Part shown: piece by piece, positions 7,648 through 13,196 of the stretch
Numbering within the stretch: position 1 is the stretch's first letter
How the letters are laid out: each line of letters opens with the position of its first letter
Assembly: GCA_027596035.1 (NCBI GenBank)
Contig: JADGJA010000650.1
Span: 1 to 13,196, forward strand
DNA from: Thoreauomyces humboldtii
Taxonomy: Eukaryota > Chytridiomycota > Chytridiomycetes > Spizellomycetales > Powellomycetaceae
Direction of reading: 5' to 3'
Length of the DNA: 13,196 bases
The notes under the pieces: generated by a model
What the model was told of the DNA's origin: nothing
The model's input: the letters and a program-made list of their open reading frames with translations, nothing else
The model's database searches: none
Made by a program: the position numbers and the translations under genes

Positions 7648-8442
7648 CTACTTGGTGTGGGCCTTGACCCATTCCGACACCTTCGGGTGGGTGTTGACGG
7701 CGTCGTAGATTGCCTGGAGCTTGGGGTACACGGCGTACATGTCGGTGGGGAACCCATCGAGGGTGCCTGTATCAGAAGGAAAGATTAATGGACAGAAAAC
7801 AAAAGCCAGGGTGAATTCGGCACAGTCAAAGGGAACCATACCGCTGGAGAACCATCCCATCTGGACGTAGATCCCAAGGTCAGCGATGGTGACCTTGCCC
7901 CCGACAGAGTAACCGTTGCTGCCACTGGCTGAAACAGCCTTCTCCAAGGCCTTGATCATCTTGGTCATGTCTCCGTCAGGACCGACGAGAGCCTTGCGCG
8001 CGGCGATCTTCTTGTCAGCCTCCGCGAAGAAGGAAGGCCAGATGAGGCTCTGGATGTCCTCCAAGACGTTCAGGTATTCATCAACTATAAGGACCGACGA
8101 CCACACGTCAATCGATGCTTCACATGGGCGACCACACGTGCAGTTTTCCAGTGCAGCCCTGCGCTTACCCTTGAGCGCATCGAACGCATCGGTTGGGTAG
8201 AGACCGTTGTTGGCAAGCTTGGCAACGTATCGAAGCATGGGAGTGCCTTGCGAGACGACCTTGCCGTCGATCTCCATGGTGGGCACCTGCCCGAAGGGAG
8301 CCTGTGCCTTGAACTTGGTGTTCCAGTCCTCGCGTGCGAATCGGACGTCTTCGAATTGCACGCCTCCGATGGCGCAGGCGAGACGGATGGGTTCCGCCCG
8401 TCCCTTCATGTCGAAGTAGTTGAGCTTGAGAGTAGGTGCCAT
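7648..8442 (-). CDS. Glutathione S-transferase, sigma-like, three exons
   Basis: A cytosolic GST that would conjugate glutathione to electrophiles. Exons in reading order: 8442-8169, 8084-7842, 7766-7648; 211 residues, normal for the class. The ATG sits in a strong context (ACC before, G after). The N-terminal thioredoxin-like domain shows the catalytic Tyr9 in LNYFDMKGRAEPIRLACAIG, Trp40, and the cis-proline loop GQVPTMEIDGK (Pro54). The usual Gln-Ser pair that holds the glutathione gamma-glutamyl group is Gln65-Gly66 in VVSQGTPMLRYVA. The all-helical C-terminal domain follows (VDEYLNVLEDIQ, then GKVTIADLGIYVQMGWFSSG, then YPKLQAIYDAVNTHPKVSEW). Both introns (8085-8168 and 7767-7841) have normal ends (GTAAGC/TATAG and GTATGG/ACAG) but are multiples of three and lack stops. 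Sigma-like assignment is from pattern; substrate unknown. Confidence 0.9.
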   Translation of the reverse strand: MAPTLKLNYFDMKGRAEPIRLACAIGGVQFEDVRFAREDWNTKFKAQAPFGQVPTMEIDGKVVSQGTPMLRYVAKLANNGLYPTDAFDALKGKRRAALENCTCGRPCEASIDVWSSVLIVDEYLNVLEDIQSLIWPSFFAEADKKIAARKALVGPDGDMTKMIKALEKAVSASGSNGYSVGGKVTIADLGIYVQMGWFSSGMVPFDCAEFTLAFVFCPLIFPSDTGTLDGFPTDMYAVYPKLQAIYDAVNTHPKVSEWVKAHTK

Positions 8443-8882
8443 GGTATCGTGCGTAAGAAAGGAGATGATGTGGGGTGGGAAAGATGGAGTTGTGGGGGAA
8501 TGTGTGGGGGAAGATGGGGTCGGTTGCCCTTTTTGTACAGGGCTGGTGACGGATTCGAAATGCAAAGGCGCTGCTGTCCAAAGGGGAAATGAGGTGTGCG
8601 TCAAGAGAAAAACGACAGGCCCCACGCACCTCCCTCAAGCTTCCCGGAACATTCCGTCACGATGTCAGCGACAAGGGAACGACCAATATATGGCAACTGT
8701 ATGCATGTATTCCCTGCCGGTGTCAAGTGGCAGAACCATGACTGGAGGTATCAGTGGAAGCCGGTTGTGGCTGCCGAGTATGTTCATGAGGAACTCTTTC
8801 ACGTCACAATGCTTTCTCTTATCTGAATCTGGACAATGTATTCTCTATGTATCTATGTATAAGATCGCGCAAAACCATCCAT
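8443..8882. other. GST promoter region and GH5 3' flank
   Basis: No gene seen. On the minus strand, 8450-8530 is strongly pyrimidine-rich with repeated CCCCCACA-like motifs just upstream of the GST ATG, as in many TATA-less fungal promoters. An AGGGG on the + strand near 8581 (CCCCT on the GST strand) matches the general-stress STRE core, which would suit a GST but is short enough to be chance. Confidence 0.35.
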
Positions 8883-9988
8883 CTAGGCGGCGATGGCTTC
8901 CTTCAAGAAGTTGTTCCACTGAGGCGTTCCCGTTCCACTGGCAGTGGGCTCGACAGTGTAGATGTAGGAGTCACCCCATCCACTGCCGGCAGCCCACCAG
9001 GCCCACCCCACCCACACGTCGGAGTTGGTCTTCATGTAGTCCACCATGTTGGTCAGAGCCTGGTAACAGAGCGCGTTGTCGCCTCCCGCGAACTCGCCGA
9101 GGAAGATCTTTCGCTTGAGGCCTCGTGCCCATGCCGTCACGGCCCTGAGCTGCTCGACGCCGACCGTCGCGGACTGGCAGGCGGAAGACGTTCCGGAGAA
9201 GTCGCCGTCCAGGTACTGGTGCATCTCGTACACCATGTTGTTGAGCGGGTCCGTGATCTTGGACATGACCTGAGAGTTGGGAGTGCCGTACCTGTGATGG
9301 ATATGAATCAGGCCCGTGAACATGAACCATGTCACAAGAATGGAGAAACCTTGCTTACCAGGAGTCGAACCAGCTGTGAGCGCCTGTCCATGCGTTCCCG
9401 GGTACCGTGATGATGTTCTTTGCTCCCAAGCGGCGGATCGCGTTGATGGCCGCCTGGTTGTTGGCCAGGACGCTTTCGGTCGACTGCGAGTTGGGTTCGT
9501 TCATGAGTCCAAAAACAACGTACTGAAAAGTTTGCTGTCAGAATACGTCGCAGGTGGATGCGAAGAAAGCACGTAAGTACCTGATTGTTCTGGAAGCGTC
9601 GTGCAAGACGGGTCCAGAGGTTTGCCAGCTGGGTAGGAGTCACGAGCTGGCCGTTGTACCTCATATAATTGTGCGGGTCAAGCAAAACATATTTCTTCTG
9701 AGCGGTGACCTGGTTGACGATCGTGGAAACCCGACGGAACTCGGTCTTGTCCAGGTTGCCAAGGAGGGCTGGCTGAATACGCTCCCAGCCGAATGGAACG
9801 CGAATGAGATTGGCACCGGCCTTTGTGAAAAAGTTGATGCTCGCAGTAGAGGGTACGGCTTCGGCGCTAGCCCACTCAAGACCCGACTCGGACACGCCTC
9901 GCCATGAGACCGAGGGGGATGCAAAGGCGGTGTGCTGACCGAGGAGAGCCAGTGCAGAGAAAAGGCAGGTAAGGAAAGTTCCGCGCAT
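8883..9988 (-). CDS. Secreted GH5 endo-beta-1,4-glucanase (cellulase), three exons
   Basis: Hydrolyses internal beta-1,4 bonds of cellulose or related glucans outside the cell. Exons in reading order: 9988-9581, 9522-9359, 9291-8883; 326 residues. A signal peptide covers about residues 1-23 ([18 protein letters not shown], cleavage likely after AFA). The mature protein starts in the GH5 barrel ([15 protein letters not shown]), with Arg63 in [13 protein letters not shown], His106 in [12 protein letters not shown], the acid/base Glu145 in FGLMNEPNS, His215 and Tyr217 in [10 protein letters not shown], the nucleophile Glu257 in [10 protein letters not shown], and an aromatic [11 protein letters not shown] near the end. 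This order matches fungal GH5 subfamily 5 endoglucanases such as Trichoderma EGII, here without a cellulose-binding module or linker. Intron 1 (58 bases) falls right before the acid/base exon. All expected catalytic residues are present, so activity is likely. Confidence 0.93.
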
Positions 9989-10053
9989 GTTCGAAAAGGA
10001 CCGTTCTAGTCAGCGGGATATGGGGGAAGAGGGAATCGCTGAACGTGGTCGGG

Positions 10054-10062
10054 CTTTTTAAG
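10054..10062 (-). promoter_or_regulatory. TATA-like box upstream of the GH5 gene
   Basis: On the GH5 strand this reads CTTAAAAAG, 66 to 74 bases before the ATG, a usual place for a TATA element in a strongly regulated secreted enzyme gene. Position and AT-richness in a GC-rich flank are the only support. Confidence 0.35.
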
Positions 10063-10469
10063 TCATTGCGATTGCAGACATCGAGACATGGCGAACAGCA
10101 TCTGAACCTCTCGGCGTGCGCTGACGGGATCCGTCTGAACGTCTGAAAGTCTTGCGATGGGATTTGTGGTTGGTGCACAGAGGGCAGACGAACAACAGGA
10201 TACGGAGAGAACGCGCTGTCCAAAACCCGGATTGGTCCAAGTCAAGAAGTCAAGGGCGGGAAACGGCAGAAATTCGCTTGTTTCACTTGGACTCGGCGAG
10301 AACCAGGAAAGGACCAGGAGTGCAAACATCAGGGGAACACAAGTATGACACAGAGACAAAGACTCTGAGAGAGGGAGAGAGAAAGGAAGAGAGACAGGGA
10401 TAACGATCCGCAGCTGCGGAAGCAGAGAGCTTAACCTATGACAGCCATGCGAGCAAACGCGCACCGCTA

Positions 10470-10480
10470 CCGCCAGGCGG
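10470..10480. promoter_or_regulatory. CCG-N5-CGG palindrome
   Basis: CCGCCAGGCGG is a perfect 5-base inverted repeat around a single A, and fits the CCG-spacer-CGG form bound by Zn(II)2Cys6 dimers in fungi. It lies about 480 bases upstream of both divergent starts. A single match in GC-rich DNA may be chance. Confidence 0.25.
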
Positions 10481-10938
10481 TTCACCTCCGCAGAAGTTTG
10501 AACGGAGCTGGCTTCACGATACAAGGTGGAGCTCCGGCGGTACGGCGTGAATGAGCTCGTCTTGAAGAGGAGCGAGGATTGCAGTCTTATTGCTGATGAT
10601 AGCCGAGATGTTCAGGATCGGTTGACAAGGAACTACCAACCAGCAATTTCAAGACCTGAACCACTCTTGCTATGAACGTCTTTTCCTGTATCCCATAAAC
10701 GTCTTGGCAGCGCTTCATGAGAGAGTCGTCCTCAGAGCTGTATCTTCTGTTCTCGGCCGCCAGCGTGGAGACTCGGTGGGGAAAGGGTCAGGTGGGAGTG
10801 AGTCATTACTCCTCATCAAGTGCACAGCCTTCCACCCAGGAGACATCTTCCCCCCACCCTCTGCCCGTCTCGCTACTGTACGTACAATCCTTCTTCCTCG
10901 TCTGTTCTGCCAGTAGTGGTGGTGATGATACACGGGTC

Positions 10939-12747
10939 ATGATCCCACCACCATCATCGAGCAGCGGTGTTCTGCTCCTGTCCGTGTCTCTCGTCAGGGC
11001 GAGGACGAGGACGAGGACAAGGAGGCTGGCTGCTGCTGCCTGTCCTTCTCCCCCTGGTCTCCTCGCTGCCATCCTTTCTCGTCACGCCACATCAACGCAA
11101 AAGGCTGCGTCACCGCAATCACCATCACCGCCGTCTCAAATCCTTCTCCGTTCTCCTCGGCGCCATCCATCCACACCGTCGGGCATCTTTACTGCCACGG
11201 CCCAACATTGCTTGCACACCCATCCTTCTTTGACGAGGAAGGTATGCCCAGGTACGTCCCGTCATGTTGCATGTGCTTCGTAGAAATCGTCATCTCTCTC
11301 GCTCTCTCTATCCCTTGTGACTTCTCACATTTTGGTAGGATGTGGGGCACCTTTTCAAAACATCAAGCCAGGAGAGGCTGGGTATCGATTCGAAGTTGCC
11401 GACGACAAGAAAGCGTCCCGTCTATCGGTACATGCTCAACTCGACACTGCCGGCGATCCCGACATCCTTACCCCCGCCCAGGTCAAAGCTCTCCTTAAGC
11501 CAAAGCTCGCCACGCATCCGATATGTCAACGTTGTCACCGTCTCCGTCACCACAACGCAGCCTCCCGTCGCCACTTTCCAACCTCTCCTTCTGTCCTTCT
11601 GGCCCCCGTCCGCGTACGCACCTCGGGTCTGGTCATCTGCGTCATCGACACGATCGACTTCCCTGCCAGTCTGGCAAGGCAGTTGCCAGAGACCGTGGGC
11701 ACCGACAAGGATCTGATCATCGTGGCCAACAAGGCCGATCTCTTGCCCGTCGGCATCACTCAGGAAGCGCTGCAATCGCGGATACTCAAGGACACGAGGA
11801 AGATATGGGGCGACAGCGCACGGATCCGTCGTGTCATCGTTACGAGCGCCGTCGACGGTTCGGGTCTGAGCGACGTCGGGAGAGCCATCGCGGACGCCCA
11901 GGCTGCGGGAACCGATGTCTTCCTCGTCGGATGTGCCAACGTCGGCAAGTCGGCGTTGATCAGCGGCATCTCAAAGATGGCTGGTTTGGATCCATCAAAG
12001 GGACCGACGACGTCCATGATGCCCGGCACCACCGTCGGCATGGTTCCCATCCCTCTCGATCTCAAGGCCCTCTTCCCTGCGGATAAGAGCGATCCACCTT
12101 TGGCGTCAGAAACCGCCGACACAACGAATTCATCACCGACGTCACCAGGAACGCTCTACGATACGCCGGGCCTGTACTCGACAAGTCAGATCACCCATCT
12201 CCTCACACAGCCCGAACTCGCCCTCTCACTCCCGTCGCGCACCCTCGTTTCCCGTCCGCACGCCCTCCACCCACACCAAACCGTCTTCGTCGGCGGTCTC
12301 TTGCGCATCGACGTCGCAGCCGCGGAAGCCGAGACGACCCCGCTCGTGTTCTACCTGGCTTCCCAGCTGAGCCTCCACGTCTGTCGAACGGATCGAGCTC
12401 AGGCTCTGTACGACCGACACATCGATCTCGACGACAAGCTGATGACTCCGCCCATCGCTTCTACGGAAGGGGGAAGGGAGTTCCCGCCTCTGGAAGCGTG
12501 TCGGACCGTGGAGGTCACGAGGGAGACGGGGGGATTGGACGTGTGTTTCGGTGGTCTGGGTTGGATGTACGTGCCGGGTCCTTGTACGTTGAACATCATG
12601 TCCCCTGGCGGCGCTCAGGTCGTCGGCGTGCGTGCGCCGTTGATCAAGGACGTGAGCAAGGCGGCTGGCGCGTGGGTGAAGACGAGATCGAGGACAGTGG
12701 AGAGGAGACCTTGGGCGAAGGCCAGGAGGCCAAAGTCTGTGACATAG
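10939..12747 (+). CDS. GEP3: Circularly permuted YqeH/Gep3-type GTPase, mitochondrial
   Basis: A GTPase of the YqeH/NOA1/Gep3 family, linked in yeast and bacteria to small ribosomal subunit assembly, here probably mitochondrial. Exons 10939-11251 and 11339-12747; 573 residues. The first about 100 residues are basic and Ser/Arg-rich (VRARTRTRTRRLAAAAC), fitting a presequence, but long and poorly bounded; an in-frame ATG at 10717 is a possible longer start. A zinc finger follows: Cys103 and Cys106 (CPGCGAPFQ) and Cys167 and Cys170 (CQRCHRLRHHN). Then the motifs come in permuted order: CVIDTIDFPAS, G4 VANKADLLP (Asn235), G5 VTSAVDGSG, G1 GCANVGKSAL (302 onward), G2 PGTT and G3 DTPG (Asp379). The C-terminal domain has VFVGGLLRIDV. 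The intron (phase 1, GTACGT to GGTAG) splits the Gly codon between the first two zinc cysteines; only splicing yields the CPGC knuckle, which strongly supports it. Confidence 0.9.
11001..11018 (+). repeat. Three GAGGAC hexamers in the GTPase presequence
   Basis: Three tandem GAGGAC units, read in a frame that gives alternating Arg and Thr in the basic N-terminus of the mitochondrial GTPase. Expansion or loss would change presequence charge. Confidence 0.8.
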
Positions 12748-12766
12748 GAATAGAGGGGCATATCCG

Positions 12767-12772
12767 AATAAA
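12767..12772 (+). terminator. Possible polyadenylation signal of the GTPase gene
   Basis: An AATAAA hexamer 20 bases after the GTPase stop codon. Fungal signals are loose, so this exact match at this position is only suggestive. Confidence 0.35.
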
Positions 12773-12932
12773 CAAGGCTAAATCCAACGTCATTAAACAC
12801 ACTCCCTATTATCTGCAATACCGGGAAAACCTGGAGACGGTGGAGACCTGTCGGTTGCTCCATGCAAATCCAAATGTGTCAACGGTCGACCCGTCCTTGC
12901 GCTAACCACCATTTATTGGTTCAACAACAAGA

Positions 12933-13196
12933 ATGTGGACACGACTTCGACCGGTAACAAGGACGACTCGGTATCTTTGCATAGGTTAGTCTCACACTAT
13001 CCTAGGAGCCTCTGCACCTGGGTTTCCTTTCATACCTCTATAATGACAATGCAGACGCCCGACCGCCAAGAGCACTTCCACGGTTCCCACCACCACGCAT
13101 CGCCCGCTTCTCCAACCTCCCCTCCGACAACTCGAATCCCAACTCTAATGACCCGTCGCGGAGTAGAAGCAGTTCAGACTTCCCGCTCTCGTCTCC
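12933..13196 (+). CDS. Partial gene at right edge with presequence-like N-terminus
   Basis: A two-exon model: exon 1 12933-12984, intron 12985-13054 (GTTAGT to GCAG, 70 bases), exon 2 13055 to the edge, phase 1. The joined reading starts MWTRLRPVTRTTRYLCIDAR and continues through ALPRFPPPRIARFSNLPSDN into a Ser/Asn/Arg-rich stretch with no stop before the window ends. The Arg-rich, acid-free start resembles a mitochondrial presequence. The family cannot be told from 64 residues. An alternative is an unspliced start at the ATG at 13043, whose frame is also open to the edge (His/Pro/Ser-rich). I prefer the spliced reading because its composition is more natural and the splice signals are good. 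Confidence 0.4.

Larger units (their letters stand above)
9989..10938. other. Divergent promoter region between GH5 and the mitochondrial GTPase gene
   Basis: About 950 bases without a supported gene. It should hold the 5' flanks of both neighbours. Seen in it are a TATA-like element near the GH5 start, a GA-rich stretch at about 10351-10398, and a CCG-N5-CGG palindrome at 10470-10480. Short open frames on either strand (for example 10063-10524 minus) show no domain-like content. The GTPase frame is open upstream to 10717, so its true start could be earlier than 10939. Confidence 0.45.

Noticed and set aside
10063..10524. 153-codon minus frame upstream of the cellulase
   Set aside because: No domain-like segments; it includes the complement of the GA-rich stretch (Ser/Leu/Pro runs) and contains the likely GH5 promoter.
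11317..11338. Start of the GTPase at the ATG at 11317
   Set aside because: This ATG and the residues before GCGAPFQ lie in the intron; splicing to the upstream exon restores the family CPGC zinc knuckle. Kept only as a possible minor isoform.

Overview
The window is nuclear DNA from a fungus. The evidence is compact protein-coding genes broken by many short GT-AG introns (57 to 109 bases), a SAGA subunit, a mitochondrial YqeH/Gep3-type GTPase, a fungal-style DUF3431 protein and a secreted GH5 endoglucanase. Intron density and GC-rich codon use point to a basidiomycete, perhaps a yeast-like one; this is inference and the species cannot be named from the sequence. I see no rRNA, tRNA, CRISPR array or transposon.

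Layout, left to right. Position 1-250 is an unassigned edge. 253-1494 (+) is an intronless orphan protein with a disordered middle and a C-terminal coiled coil. 1760-3150 (+) is an eight-exon SGF29 gene, ending 105 bases from the end of a convergent gene. 3256-4885 (-) is a six-exon DUF3431 protein with an N-terminal membrane anchor and a repetitive Ala/Pro/Lys/Ser stalk. Directly upstream, and overlapping it in the same reading frame, is a four-exon triose-phosphate/nucleotide-sugar transporter (4853-6100, -). 6308-7009 (+) is a possible orphan ORF with a poly-alanine tract. 7648-8442 (-) is a glutathione S-transferase, 8883-9988 (-) a GH5 cellulase and 10939-12747 (+) the mitochondrial GTPase. 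The start of another gene, with a presequence-like N-terminus, runs off the right edge from 12933.

These are mostly unrelated housekeeping and lifestyle genes: chromatin reading, membrane transport, detoxification, cellulose breakdown and mitochondrial ribosome assembly. The one arrangement suggesting a functional link is the transporter/DUF3431 pair. The transporter stop codon lies inside the donor site of the first DUF3431 intron. Splicing that intron from a transporter transcript would therefore give one 760-residue fusion; otherwise the two are separate genes nested head to tail. This is the most interesting observation here. A second is that both introns of the glutathione S-transferase gene are multiples of three and free of stops, so retained introns would still give full-frame proteins. 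All exon boundaries were worked out by hand from splice signals, reading phase and recalled family patterns; no search was run.
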